From contig NZ_RBXJ01000003.1 of assembly GCF_003635115.1 (NCBI RefSeq), forward strand, positions 524,902 through 588,901: 64,000 bases of DNA, written 5' to 3'. Positions within the stretch are counted from its first letter, which is position 1. The number at the start of each line of letters is the position of its first letter. Positions 37,073 to 47,506 of this stretch are shown here, piece by piece. The notes beneath the pieces were generated by a model, which did not search any database, had not been told where the DNA came from, and saw nothing but the letters and a program-made list of their open reading frames with translations. The position numbers and the translations under genes are program-made. The DNA is from Microbacterium sp. AG1240. Lineage in GTDB: Bacteria > Actinomycetota > Actinomycetes > Actinomycetales > Microbacteriaceae.

Positions 37073-37819
37073 ATGACACGCACGACGTCGATCCTGGCCG
37101 CCGCCGCCTCGCTCCTCCTCATGAGCGCAGGCCTCGCCGCGTGCGCGACCCCCACCGCTCCCGGGGCCTCCTCGGGAACCCCCGCGGCGTCGCCGTCGAG
37201 CGAGACGAGCGCGCCGGCCGACGCCGACATCGACGCGGCCTGGCTCGGCGGCGGAACGATGATCGCCGTCCTGACGCGAGGAAGCTCGACGTGCGTGCCC
37301 GTGCCCTCCGACGTGGGCTACGCCGACGGGGTGCTGAGCGTGGAGCTCTCCGATCCGCAGGCCGGTCAGGCCTGCACGCGCGACCTCGTGCTGCGCGCCT
37401 TCGCGGTGGTCGCGCCCGAGGGCGTCGATCCCGCCGAAGACCTCGAGATCGTCGTGTCGGGCCCGGAGGCGAGCGGTTCGGTCGAGCTCGCGGGGGTCGC
37501 CGGGCTCGTCCCCTCCGACGGTCTTCAGGACGGCGGCGTGCCCACCGCGGGGTGGAGCACCGCCGAGGGCGTCATCGCCCTGCTCACCTGGGGGTCGTCG
37601 GGATGCCCGCCCGTCGTGCAGGACGCCCTCGTGAGCGCCCCGGGCGAGATCACCGTGACGCTCGCGGAGTCGCCCGCCGACCGCATCTGTACGAGCGACT
37701 TCGCCCCGCGGGTCACCCTGGGCGAGGTTCCCGGGATCGAGAGCGGCACCGCCTACGAGCTGGTGCTCCAGGGCGACGGGCTCGAGGGAACCCGCATCCC
37801 GGTCGCCGGCGTGAACTGA
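37073..37819 (+). CDS. lipoprotein with two tandem Cys-paired repeats
   Basis: A 248-residue exported lipoprotein. The signal peptide ends in the lipobox LAAC at about 24-27, followed by a Ser/Thr/Pro-rich linker to about residue 55. The rest is two similar units of about 80 residues: IAVLTRGSSTCVPV ... QACTRDLVLRAF and IALLTWGSSGCPPV ... RICTSDFAPRVT, each with two cysteines that could form a disulfide, ending LEIVVSG and YELVLQG. No known domain is recognised. ATG 37073 is chosen by the signal peptide; GGAAGGTCCGCCTCC lies upstream. It converges on the CNNM gene. Confidence 0.75.
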   Translation: MTRTTSILAAAASLLLMSAGLAACATPTAPGASSGTPAASPSSETSAPADADIDAAWLGGGTMIAVLTRGSSTCVPVPSDVGYADGVLSVELSDPQAGQACTRDLVLRAFAVVAPEGVDPAEDLEIVVSGPEASGSVELAGVAGLVPSDGLQDGGVPTAGWSTAEGVIALLTWGSSGCPPVVQDALVSAPGEITVTLAESPADRICTSDFAPRVTLGEVPGIESGTAYELVLQGDGLEGTRIPVAGVN

Positions 37820-37840
37820 CCGCGACGACCGGGACGCGCG

Positions 37841-39163
37841 TTACGCGATCGGCGCCTCCTCGGCGTCGATCGCTCCGTCGGCGTCGGCGCCCGTGCGGAT
37901 GACGGCGACTTCCGCCACGCGGCGCCTCTCCATCTGCTGCACGCGCAGGGTCGCATCCGGGACGGCGACGGTGTCGCCGACGACCGGGATGCGGCCGAGG
38001 CGATCCATGATGAAGCCCGCCAGGGTGTCGTAGGTTCCGCGTTCGAGCTCGAGGCCCGAGGCCTCCTCGAAGTCCTGCAGGTTCAGACGCCCGTCGAACG
38101 TGCCGCCGGCCGGGTCGTCGGGGTGGGAGGCCGCTTCGACGTCGTACTCGTCGAAGATCTCGCCCACGACCTCTTCGACGAGGTCTTCGAGGGTGACGAT
38201 CCCGTCGGTTCCGCCGTACTCGTCGACGACCACGGCGATGTGCAGCTCCTCGGCGCGCATCTTCGTGAGGGTCGGCAGCACCCTCGACGACGCCGGCAGG
38301 TAACTGATCTCGCGCGCGATCTCCGAGACGGCGCGTGACGGGTCGGCGGATGCGGTGTCGTAGAGATCGCGAACGTGCACGAACCCGATGATGTCGTCGA
38401 TCGACGAGTCGGTGATCGGGTAGCGGGAGTAGGGGAGATGCTGCACACGCTCGACGGCGTCGGCGATGGTCATCGCGACGTCGAGGGCGATGACCTCGAG
38501 CCGCGGGCGCATGACCTCGCTGATCTGCCGGTCACGCAGCGACAGCACGTCGTCGAGGATGCGGCGCTCGTCCTCGGGAAGCCCGCCGTGGCTCGAGACG
38601 ATGTCGCGCAGCTCGTCATCGGTCATCTCGTCGGCGTTCTTGTCGGGGTCGCCGCCGAGAAGGCGCACGAGCGCATTCGTCGACACCGACAGCAGCCAGA
38701 TCACCGGGCGCATGAGCACGGCGAACCCGTTCAGCACGGGGGCTACGGCATACGAGAACTGCGCATTCCGCTGGATGGCCAGGCGCTTGGGCACCAGCTC
38801 GCCGAGCACGAGCGAGAAGTAGGCGATGACGAGCGTGAGCACGACCGTCGAGACGCCGTCGGCGACCTCGGGGGTCATGCCGATCGCGACGAGCAGAGGC
38901 TCGAGGTAGGGCGAGATCGAGGATGCGCCGTACGCGGCCGAGAGGAACCCGGCCACGGTGACGCCGATCTGCACGGCAGAAAGGAAGCGGTTGGGGTTGC
39001 GTGCGAGGGATGCGACCTTCTCGCCGCGCTTGCCGCGCGCGGCGATGGCGTTGAGCTGGCTCTCGCGAAGCGTCACCAGCGCCATCTCGGTGGCGGCGAA
39101 GACACCGCCGATGAGCACGAAGATCAGGACCAGAACGATGTTGAAGATCAGGTCGCCGCTCAC
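37841..39163 (-). CDS. CNNM/CorC (HlyC) family transporter-like protein
   Basis: A 440-residue protein: N-terminal CNNM membrane domain with four helices up to about residue 180 (GVFAATEMALV, LVLGELVPKRLA), a CBS pair (about 205-320, ISEVMRPRLEV and AVVVDEYGGTDGIVTLEDLVEEVVGEI) and a C-terminal CorC_HlyC domain. Family members are linked to Mg2+ or Co2+ homeostasis and efflux. The start is GTG 39163. Upstream on the same strand lies the XRE cassette, separated by 261 bp that hold repeat copy 2. Confidence 0.9.
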   Translation of the reverse strand: MSGDLIFNIVLVLIFVLIGGVFAATEMALVTLRESQLNAIAARGKRGEKVASLARNPNRFLSAVQIGVTVAGFLSAAYGASSISPYLEPLLVAIGMTPEVADGVSTVVLTLVIAYFSLVLGELVPKRLAIQRNAQFSYAVAPVLNGFAVLMRPVIWLLSVSTNALVRLLGGDPDKNADEMTDDELRDIVSSHGGLPEDERRILDDVLSLRDRQISEVMRPRLEVIALDVAMTIADAVERVQHLPYSRYPITDSSIDDIIGFVHVRDLYDTASADPSRAVSEIAREISYLPASSRVLPTLTKMRAEELHIAVVVDEYGGTDGIVTLEDLVEEVVGEIFDEYDVEAASHPDDPAGGTFDGRLNLQDFEEASGLELERGTYDTLAGFIMDRLGRIPVVGDTVAVPDATLRVQQMERRRVAEVAVIRTGADADGAIDAEEAPIA

Positions 39164-39345
39164 AGCGCGACTCCGATCGTGCGGGATGCGCCCGAATGGG
39201 CGCCGGGTCTATGACTGTCGGGGTCTCGCTTCGCGCGTCGGTTCATGGGGCAACGATATGCGGCACCCGGTTCGCGTAGCCGAGTATTCGCCGACAGCAC
39301 GCCCGTGCGGCAGTGCGCAGCATCCGTCGCCGTCATCGACGCGAT

Positions 39346-39408
39346 GAGACCCACGAATCGGCTGAGACATCGCGCCAGGCGGGGTGTTCCGGCCGATTCG
39401 TGTGTGTC
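39346..39408. repeat. palindromic intergenic element, copy 2
   Basis: Left arm GAGACCCACGAATCGGC (39346-39362) and right arm GCCGATTCGTGTGTGTC (39392-39408) pair at 15 of 17 positions; the core GACATCGCGCCAGGCGG is identical to the other two copies. It lies 16 bp beyond the stop of the minus-strand XRE gene. Confidence 0.8.
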
Positions 39409-39424
39409 GAGCGGATGCTGCGGG

Positions 39425-39661
39425 TCAGTCGCGCGCGAGCACCAGCAGGTCGCCGGGCTCGCACTCCAGGGCGCGGCACACGGCCGAGAGGGTCGAGTAG
39501 CGGATCGCGCGGGCACGATCGTTCTTCAGCACGGAGAGGTTCACGACGCTGACCCCGACGATCTCGCTGAGGCGCGTGAGGGTCATGCCGCGGGCGGCGA
39601 GCAGCTCGTCCAGCCGGCAGTGGATCCCGGTGGGGCCCTCGTCGTCTGCCGCGGGGCTCAT
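39425..39661 (-). CDS. XRE/YozG-like HTH regulator
   Basis: A 78-residue Cro/C1-type helix-turn-helix protein: CRLDELLAARGMTLTRLSEIVGVSVVNLSVLKNDRAR is the DNA-binding unit (about 15-50), ending with AVCRALECEPGDLLVLARD. Proteins of this size and pattern usually follow DUF2975 membrane proteins, as here. ATG 39661 overlaps the stop of the upstream gene by four bases. It is probably the local regulator of the three-gene operon and may bind the ATATCGAT repeats upstream of the first gene. Confidence 0.85.
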   Translation of the reverse strand: MSPAADDEGPTGIHCRLDELLAARGMTLTRLSEIVGVSVVNLSVLKNDRARAIRYSTLSAVCRALECEPGDLLVLARD

Positions 39662-40386
39662 ACGAGACCCGCCGTCTCGCGCTGGAGACGCGTGCCGATC
39701 TGGAACGCCCCCGCGACCAGGCCGATGCCGAGTCCCCACCCGATGGGCCCGAGGTCGAGCGCGAACGAGAACGCGGAGAAGCCGCCCGTTCCCGTGATGA
39801 CCTGCGGATCGCCGAGGAAGGCGACCGTCTCGGAGCGGGCGAGGGCCCCGACGAACTGCGAGCCGATCCCGCCGACCATGATGGCGATGGCGACGAGCGC
39901 GAGCACCCACGGAAAGCTGCGGGTGAACGGGCGTCCACGCAGGAGGGCGAGCGCGAGCCAGGCGACGGCCACGGCGATCGTGAGTCCGATGAGCGTGGTC
40001 AGCGACTGCTCGCCCCACAGCAGCCAACGCGCCCCCGCGGGGAGATTGGCGACCTCGATCCACGCCGTCTCATAGCCGGCGTCGACGGGGGCGTCGGATG
40101 CGCGGAGAACCGGCGGGTACTCGCCACCGCTCACGGCGATGCCGTTGACCCGCACCGCGGCAGCATTCGCCAGCTGCACGCCCGAGGCGATGAGCCCATA
40201 AAGCGAGAGGGGAATGGCCAGGAGCGCGCCGCTGCCGATGACCGACACCGCGACTGTTTCCGGGAGGCTCAACGGACTGTCGGGCGACCACGTCCGACGT
40301 ACCGATCGCACCACCAGCGCCGCGGCACCGACGAGCGCGACGACGGCGGCGATCGCCAGAAGCAGATTGACCGTGCCCAGATCCAT
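39658..40386 (-). CDS. DUF2975-like membrane protein
   Basis: A 242-residue protein with four hydrophobic helices (about 5-27, 45-70, 125-150 and 160-180) and a fifth near 205-225. Its final residues RLQRETAGLV are identical to those of the upstream neighbour, so the two are related or share a common C-terminal motif of the DUF2975 family. Function unknown; the family is often paired with YozG-like regulators. ATG 40386 overlaps the upstream stop in a TGATG junction. The downstream regulator overlaps its stop. Confidence 0.7.
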   Translation of the reverse strand: MDLGTVNLLLAIAAVVALVGAAALVVRSVRRTWSPDSPLSLPETVAVSVIGSGALLAIPLSLYGLIASGVQLANAAAVRVNGIAVSGGEYPPVLRASDAPVDAGYETAWIEVANLPAGARWLLWGEQSLTTLIGLTIAVAVAWLALALLRGRPFTRSFPWVLALVAIAIMVGGIGSQFVGALARSETVAFLGDPQVITGTGGFSAFSFALDLGPIGWGLGIGLVAGAFQIGTRLQRETAGLV

Positions 40387-41009
40387 CAGACGAGCCCCGC
40401 CGTCTCGCGCTGCAGCCGGTCGCCGACCGTGAACACGGTGCTGGCGAGGGCGGCGATGAAGGCCAGCAGGAGCAGCGGGAAAAGGTCGACCGACATCACC
40501 GCGTTGTCGAACGTGCGATCGGAGATCCAGGCGAACGCCCCGTTGGCACCCATGTTCGCGAAGAACGGCACCGCGCAGAAGCCGAGCAGGCCCGCGATCC
40601 CCGCCGTCGAGACGAGCGCCGTGTTCGTGCGGGAGAAGATCGAGCCCCTCACGATGTTCTTCGTCAGCCAGAGGAGCGCCCCGACCACCACGAGAACCGT
40701 CGCGACGAGCGCGATCTGTTCGAGCACGAGCGCGGCGACGGAGGCGACGGGCAGCTCCGGCGCGGTGAGCCGGCCTGTCGCGAGCTCCACGGTCACGGCG
40801 GCGCCGTCGGGGCCGATCGGCGCTTGGGCCGGTGTGCCGTCGAAGACGGCCGTCACCGGCACGTCGCGGTTCGGGACCACCTCGAGCACGCGCCGGACGG
40901 CGGTGACCACCACCCACACCGCGATGATCGCTCCGCTGGCCATGAATCCGATCAGCGCCGCGGCGTCGGGGCGGCAGAGCGCACGTTCGGTTTTCGTCTG
41001 GGGGGACAT
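40386..41009 (-). CDS. DUF2975 domain membrane protein
   Basis: A 207-residue protein with four helices (about 18-40, 88-110, 125-150 and 165-190), matching the DUF2975 layout, and ending in RLQRETAGLV as in the next gene. It is the first gene of a three-gene operon with an XRE regulator last. Two consecutive ATGs occur at 41012 and 41009; GGAG is five bases from the second, so 41009 is preferred. The upstream region is AT-rich and contains repeated ATATCGAT motifs. Function is unknown. Confidence 0.75.
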   Translation of the reverse strand: MSPQTKTERALCRPDAAALIGFMASGAIIAVWVVVTAVRRVLEVVPNRDVPVTAVFDGTPAQAPIGPDGAAVTVELATGRLTAPELPVASVAALVLEQIALVATVLVVVGALLWLTKNIVRGSIFSRTNTALVSTAGIAGLLGFCAVPFFANMGANGAFAWISDRTFDNAVMSVDLFPLLLLAFIAALASTVFTVGDRLQRETAGLV

Positions 41010-41018
41010 CATCGCTCC

Positions 41019-41067
41019 ATATCGATCAGCGTTACTAACGAATATCGATAACAACGATAAACGATAC
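41019..41067 (-). promoter_or_regulatory. AT-rich control region of the DUF2975/XRE operon
   Basis: ATATCGAT occurs at 41019-41026 and again at 41042-41049, 23 bp apart, about two helical turns. GATA motifs at 41056-41059 and 41063-41066 extend the array. It is by far the most AT-rich spot nearby and abuts the ribosome-binding site, so it is a likely promoter plus operator. Confidence 0.5.
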
Positions 41068-41235
41068 GGTCGCGGTGTCAACCGTGAGTTCCGCGACCTC
41101 GACGACCGCCGCTATGCCCCCAGCGAACACGGGTCCTGAGCTCCCGGGCCGTCGTTACTCTCGATGTACGGCGCGGGGCTGTGCGCCTGCCATCCCCCAC
41201 AACGCCTGTCAGCCCACACCGGAAAGGGACTGAGG

Positions 41236-43758
<2,523 letters not shown>

Positions 43759-43772
43759 CACGACCGCGACGA

Positions 43773-43810
43773 ACGAAGGGGCGGATGCTGCGAAGCATCC
43801 GCCCCTTCGT
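43773..43810 (+). terminator. clpC terminator built with the GGATGC motif
   Basis: Perfect 16-bp arms at 43773-43788 and 43795-43810, loop TGCGAA. The stem and loop contain the nonamer GGATGCTGC (43783-43791). It precedes the GNAT promoter. Confidence 0.85.
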
Positions 43811-43831
43811 CGTTCCGGTCTGTGCCGGGCG

Positions 43832-43837
43832 TAGGGT
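43832..43837 (+). promoter_or_regulatory. -10 hexamer, leaderless GNAT transcript
   Basis: TAGGGT followed by six bases and ATG at 43844, just after the clpC terminator. Confidence 0.5.
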
Positions 43838-43843
43838 TGCAGG

Positions 43844-44353
43844 ATGAGTTCGTACACCGTGCGTCCGGCTCGCACGGGTGACGTGCGAGCGATCCGCGAC
43901 CTGCTCGAGCCGTTCGTGCAGCGGCGGATCCTCCTGGGCAAAGACCTCGTCGTGCTGTACGAGGCGGTGCAGGAGTTCGTCGTCGCAGAAGATGCCGGCG
44001 GTCAGATCATTGGATGCGGCGCCCTCCACGTGATGTGGGAAGACCTGGCCGAGGTGCGCACCCTGATCGTCGCCGACGGATGGCTGCACCGCGGCGTCGG
44101 GCGGCTGATCGTCGACGCGCTCGAGGATCGTGCGACCACGCTCGGTGTGCGACGTCTGTTCTGCCTCACGTTCGAGGTCGGCTTCTTCGAACGACGCGGA
44201 TTCGCCCCCATCGGCGAGCAGGTCGTCGACCCCGACGTCTACTCGCAACTCATCCGCAGTCCCGATGAGGGCGTCGCCGAGTTCCTCGACCTGGCGCACG
44301 TGAAGCCGAACACGCTCGGCAACACGCGAATGCTGAAGACGCTCGGCGCCTAG
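43844..44353 (+). CDS. GNAT N-acetyltransferase, amino-acid type
   Basis: A 169-residue GNAT enzyme: VRPARTGDVRAIRDLLEPFV at the N terminus, the acetyl-CoA loop WLHRGVGRLIVDAL, and RLFCLTFEVGFFERRGFAPI, a pattern seen in short amino-acid (glutamate) N-acetyltransferases of actinobacteria that start arginine synthesis. The exact substrate is inferred from similarity remembered for mycobacterial ArgA. A leaderless start at 43844 is predicted. Neighbours give no further clue. Confidence 0.78.
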   Translation: MSSYTVRPARTGDVRAIRDLLEPFVQRRILLGKDLVVLYEAVQEFVVAEDAGGQIIGCGALHVMWEDLAEVRTLIVADGWLHRGVGRLIVDALEDRATTLGVRRLFCLTFEVGFFERRGFAPIGEQVVDPDVYSQLIRSPDEGVAEFLDLAHVKPNTLGNTRMLKTLGA

Positions 44354-44386
44354 GCGCGCCGAACGGGTGCTGCGCGCTCGCGCGCC

Positions 44387-44392
44387 TACCCT
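44387..44392 (+). promoter_or_regulatory. -10 hexamer of leaderless anchored-protein gene
   Basis: TACCCT, six bases, then ATG at 44399. Confidence 0.5.
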
Positions 44393-44398
44393 GAGAGC

Positions 44399-45094
44399 AT
44401 GAGCGGTTCCGCCCCTCGGCGCAGAAAGCACTCGCCCGCCGTCTACCGGCGTCGACGTCTCGTCGTGCTGCTCACGGCGCTGATCGTGGTCGCCGGTCTC
44501 GTGTGGCTCTTCATCGCCCAGCCCTGGCAGAGTTCCGCGTCGACGGAGACCCTGCCGGTGCCGTCGTCGTCATCGTCGTCCTCCTCATCGCCGTCGACGA
44601 GCGAGTCGGCCGCGCCCGAGACCGACGCCGAGACGCCCGTGCCGGAGGCCGACACCGAAGAACCGGCACCCGACCTCACCCCCAGCGCGGAGCCCTGCAT
44701 CGCCGCCGACCTGCTGATCGAAGCGGTGACCGATCAGGCCGTCTACGCCGCCGGACAGAACCCGCAGCTGTCGATCCGTTTGACGAACCAGAGCACGACC
44801 GATTGCACGCTGAATGTCGGCACGAGCGCTCAGGCGTTCACGATCTCGAGCGGGCCCGATATCTGGTGGCGCTCGACCGACTGCCAGACCGAGCCGAGCG
44901 ACATGACCGTGCTGCTGTCGGCCGGCCAGCAGGTCACCAGCGCGACCCCGCTCACATGGGATCGCACTCGCTCCTCGGTGGACACGTGCCAGGGCGACCG
45001 GCCGCCGGCCGCCGGCGGAGGGGCCACTTACCGTCTCAGCGTCGCGATCGGCGGCCTCTCGTCGTCGAACACGGCCGCTTTTCAGCTCAACTAG
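44399..45094 (+). CDS. membrane-anchored extracytoplasmic protein of unknown function
   Basis: A 231-residue protein: basic N terminus, one helix (about 21-41), a run of nine Ser in a Ser/Thr/Glu/Pro-rich spacer (to about 95), and a beta-rich domain of ~130 residues with four cysteines (EPCIAAD, TTDCTLNV, STDCQTE, VDTCQGD). The domain resembles the carbohydrate- or immunoglobulin-like DUF4232-type modules, but the match is weak. The cysteines may form two disulfides outside the cell. A candidate structured RNA lies immediately downstream. Confidence 0.7.
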   Translation: MSGSAPRRRKHSPAVYRRRRLVVLLTALIVVAGLVWLFIAQPWQSSASTETLPVPSSSSSSSSSPSTSESAAPETDAETPVPEADTEEPAPDLTPSAEPCIAADLLIEAVTDQAVYAAGQNPQLSIRLTNQSTTDCTLNVGTSAQAFTISSGPDIWWRSTDCQTEPSDMTVLLSAGQQVTSATPLTWDRTRSSVDTCQGDRPPAAGGGATYRLSVAIGGLSSSNTAAFQLN

Positions 45095-45096
45095 GT

Positions 45097-45296
45097 CGTT
45101 TTGTCCCCCAAACGGAGGACAGACGGGCTGAAGGGCCGTCGATATCCTGGGGTTGTTCCCCGCAACGGGCGTCTCGTCACTGTCCCCAGCAGGTAGCACT
45201 CGACCGTCCCCAACGGCCCGAGTTCGAGCGTTCGCGGGAAGCAGTGGGCCCTCTCGAATCTTTCAGCCCCCAACTGGGCGATTCGAGAGGGCCTTT
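45097..45296 (+). ncRNA. candidate structured RNA with C-rich hairpin loops
   Basis: A gene-free 315-bp gap holds successive hairpins with C-rich loops. (1) CGTTT/AAACG at 45097-45101/45110-45114, loop TGTCCCCC. (2) GTTG/CAAC at 45152-45155/45163-45166, loop TTCCCCG. (3) An outer stem CACTG/CAGTG (45178-45182/45242-45246) and CCC/GGG enclose ACTCG/CGAGT and CCGT/ACGG with loop CCCCA (45208-45212). (4) A perfect 14-bp terminator stem at 45247-45260/45280-45293 whose loop holds CAG-CCCCCAA-CTG, then TTT. TATCCT at 45143-45148 may be a -10 for a ~145-nt RNA. It recalls actinobacterial 6C RNA but does not clearly match it. Confidence 0.5.
45247..45296 (+). terminator. terminator closing the candidate RNA
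   Basis: GGCCCTCTCGAATC (45247-45260) pairs perfectly with 45280-45293; the 19-base loop folds a small C-rich hairpin; TTT follows. Confidence 0.8.
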
Positions 45297-45397
45297 CGCG
45301 TCGTACGCAACGGTGCGATCGGCTCGACGGTACACGCCGCCCCCGGCCGTGTCGAGGGGGCCTCGTCGTCATCGGAGGAGCCTCGCGCGTGCCCGGG

Positions 45398-45403
45398 TAG
45401 GTT
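45398..45403 (+). promoter_or_regulatory. -10 hexamer of leaderless SseB-like gene
   Basis: TAGGTT, six bases, then ATG 45410. This decides between GTG 45407 and ATG 45410 in favour of ATG. Confidence 0.5.
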
Positions 45404-45409
45404 GGTGTG

Positions 45410-45817
45410 ATGCCCGGAAAGAAGCGCGGAAGAAAAGCCTCCGACCTCGAGTTCCGCAATACCGCCCTCACCGACGCGCTGCAGACGCAGGACATGGCCG
45501 CCGTCGCCTTCGCGCTGCGGCACGGTCCGACCGTGGCCCCGCTGATCCGCGTGGGAGCGCTCGACGATCCCCTCGACGCCGGTGATGTGTGGACCTATCG
45601 CGACCCGAACACGGGTGACGTCGCGCTGCTGCTGTTCAGCGACGCGGCGCACAAGCCCGAGACTCTGCCGCCCGACGTCGCCCTGCAGTCACCCGCGTGG
45701 CTGCGAGCGTTCCTGACCGCCCACGAGAACGCGATCACGACGGTGTTCCTCGACATCGCCGGGCCGCACCCGCTGCAATCGTCGCCGACCGACCTGCTGG
45801 CAGCGCTCGAGGCCTGA
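45410..45817 (+). CDS. SseB-like protein
   Basis: A 135-residue soluble protein. The basic start (PGKKRGRKASD) is followed by LTDALQTQDMAAVAFALRHGPTVAPLI, a GDVALLLFSDAAHK stretch and LRAFLTAHENAITTVFLDIAGPHPLQ, a layout resembling the SseB N-terminal domain; proteins of this kind in actinobacteria are often left as hypothetical. Function is unknown. The start is set by the leaderless promoter hexamer. It lies 113 bp beyond the structured-RNA terminator. Confidence 0.6.
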   Translation: MPGKKRGRKASDLEFRNTALTDALQTQDMAAVAFALRHGPTVAPLIRVGALDDPLDAGDVWTYRDPNTGDVALLLFSDAAHKPETLPPDVALQSPAWLRAFLTAHENAITTVFLDIAGPHPLQSSPTDLLAALEA

Positions 45818-45865
45818 CCTCGCGCCGGGTCGACCCCGCAGCCCGTTCGTGGCAGACTCGGCCGA

Positions 45866-45967
45866 ATGGAGTTCCTGATCGTGGGCGCCGTGTGCGCCGC
45901 AGGCCTCGTTTTCCCGGTCGCGCTGAGTCTCGCCGACCCGCGACGGCGGCGCCCGGGGCGTAACTAG
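45866..45967 (+). CDS. 33-residue membrane peptide
   Basis: A short frame encoding MEFLIVGAVCAAGLVFPVAL followed by a basic tail rich in Arg (DPRRRRPGRN). One hydrophobic helix with positive C terminus is clear. CAGACT lies seven bases before the ATG and TCGACC 17 bases before that, a weaker version of the leaderless promoter pattern. No homologue is recognised. It sits between the SseB-like gene and the end of radA. Confidence 0.45.
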   Translation: MEFLIVGAVCAAGLVFPVALSLADPRRRRPGRN

Positions 45968-45994
45968 CCCCCACCGCATCCCGACCCGCGTCGG

Positions 45995-47359
45995 TCAGAA
46001 GTCGGGCTTATCCCCGCGCCGAGGGGCGTGACGCACGTGCAGGTCGTTCAGGGCGCCGCTGAGGCTCTTCGACCGGTCGTCGACGAGATGGCGGTAGCCG
46101 AGTCGCGCGGCTTCCGATCTTCGCTGCGCCGACTGCGTAACCGGGCGGATCTCACCGGCGAGGCTGAGCTCGCCGACCGCGGCGGACTGCGGGGGAGTGG
46201 CCCGATCGTTCATCGCTCCCGAGACGGCGATCGCGATCGCGAGGTCGGCGGCGGGCTCGACGAGCCGCACCCCGCCGACGGTGGAGACGTAGACGTCGTT
46301 CTTCGAGACATCGAGGCCGGTGCGCTTCTCGAGCACCGCGAGCACCATCGCGACCCGGGCCGAGTCGACGCCGCTGACGATCCGCCGCGGGTTGGGGGCC
46401 TGAGTGGGGATCGTCAGAGCCTGCACCTCGACGGGGAGGGCGCGGCGCCCCTCGAGCGCGATCGTCACGCAGGTGCCGGGCACGGGGTCGCCGTGGCCGA
46501 GGAAGAGGCTGCTGGGGTCGGGAACCTCGGTGATCCCGTCGCCGGCCATGTCGAAGCATCCGACTTCGTCGGTCGGGCCGAACCGGTTCTTCAGCGCCCG
46601 CACGAAGCGCAACGACGTCTGCCGGTCGCCCTCGAACTGGCAGACCACGTCGACGAGGTGCTCGAGGATGCGCGGGCCCGCGATCGAACCGTCTTTCGTC
46701 ACGTGGCCGACGATGATGACGGGGAGCCCGCGCTCCTTCGCGGTGCGGATGAGGGTCGAGGCGACCTCGCGCACCTGGCTCGGCTGGCCGGCCGCGCCGT
46801 CGGACATCGACGACGACACCGTCTGCACGGAGTCGACGATGAGAAGCGCGGGCGCGACCTCGTCGACGTGGCCGAGGATCGTCGCCAGGTCGGTCTCGGC
46901 GGCGAGGTACAGCTCGTCGTGGAGGGCCCCGGTGCGCTCGGCGCGCAGGCGCACCTGCGCGGTGGACTCCTCTGCGCTGGCGTAGAGCACGCGTCGGCCG
47001 GCGCGGGCGCTCTGGGCCGCGACCTCGAGAAGCAGCGTGGACTTGCCCACGCCCGGCTCGCCGCTGAGCAGGATGGCGGCGCCGGGAACGATGCCGCCCC
47101 CGAGAACCCGGTCGAACTCGCCCACGCCGCTCGTGCGGCGGGGTGCATCGGTGGTGTCGATCTGCGTGATGGGCCGCGCGGCGCGGGAGGCCGTGGGAGC
47201 GACGGCGCTGATGGAGCGCAGGATGCCGGTCTGCTCGGCGACCTCCACGACGGTGCCCCACTGCTGGCACTCCGCGCAGCGACCCGCCCACTTCGACGTG
47301 GTCCACCCGCACTCGGTGCACCGATACGGCGCGGGCGGAGCGGAGCGTCGGGTGGCCAT
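45995..47359 (-). CDS. radA: DNA repair protein RadA
   Basis: A 454-residue RecA-family DnaB-type branch-migration helicase that processes recombination intermediates. An N-terminal zinc finger has CTEC and CAEC (Cys14, 17, 28, 31). Walker A GEPGVGKST is at 100-108, the RadA-specific KNRFG motif (LKNRFGPTDE) lies near 260, and a Lon-like P domain fills the C-terminal ~150 residues. Size is normal. ATG 47359 is preceded by TAGCCT and six bases, predicting a leaderless transcript. It diverges from the deaminase gene. Confidence 0.96.
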   Translation of the reverse strand: MATRRSAPPAPYRCTECGWTTSKWAGRCAECQQWGTVVEVAEQTGILRSISAVAPTASRAARPITQIDTTDAPRRTSGVGEFDRVLGGGIVPGAAILLSGEPGVGKSTLLLEVAAQSARAGRRVLYASAEESTAQVRLRAERTGALHDELYLAAETDLATILGHVDEVAPALLIVDSVQTVSSSMSDGAAGQPSQVREVASTLIRTAKERGLPVIIVGHVTKDGSIAGPRILEHLVDVVCQFEGDRQTSLRFVRALKNRFGPTDEVGCFDMAGDGITEVPDPSSLFLGHGDPVPGTCVTIALEGRRALPVEVQALTIPTQAPNPRRIVSGVDSARVAMVLAVLEKRTGLDVSKNDVYVSTVGGVRLVEPAADLAIAIAVSGAMNDRATPPQSAAVGELSLAGEIRPVTQSAQRRSEAARLGYRHLVDDRSKSLSGALNDLHVRHAPRRGDKPDF

Positions 47360-47365
47360 GGGATC

Positions 47366-47371
47366 AGGCTA
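47366..47371 (-). promoter_or_regulatory. -10 hexamer, leaderless radA transcript
   Basis: TAGCCT on the minus strand, six bases before the radA ATG; identical to the hexamer of the mycoredoxin-like gene. Confidence 0.5.
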
Positions 47372-47506
47372 GCCCGCACCTCCGACATCACGGCCGGTGC
47401 GCCGCCGGTCTCCGTTCGAGGCCGATGCGCGAGCGGGCCGCAGGACGTGGTTTGCTCGAGGGGTGCCGGGTCACGCACGCGGCCGGCAGATGCGCGGAGG
47501 TAGATG

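Noticed and set aside
41170..41210. GGCGC...GCGCC palindrome upstream of clpC as a ClgR site
   Set aside because: Half-site spacing of eight does not fit the ClgR consensus I recall (CGC-N5-GCG).
45097..45296. Direct assignment of the structured region to 6C RNA
   Set aside because: Loops have four or five C rather than six and the hairpin order differs; kept as an unnamed candidate.
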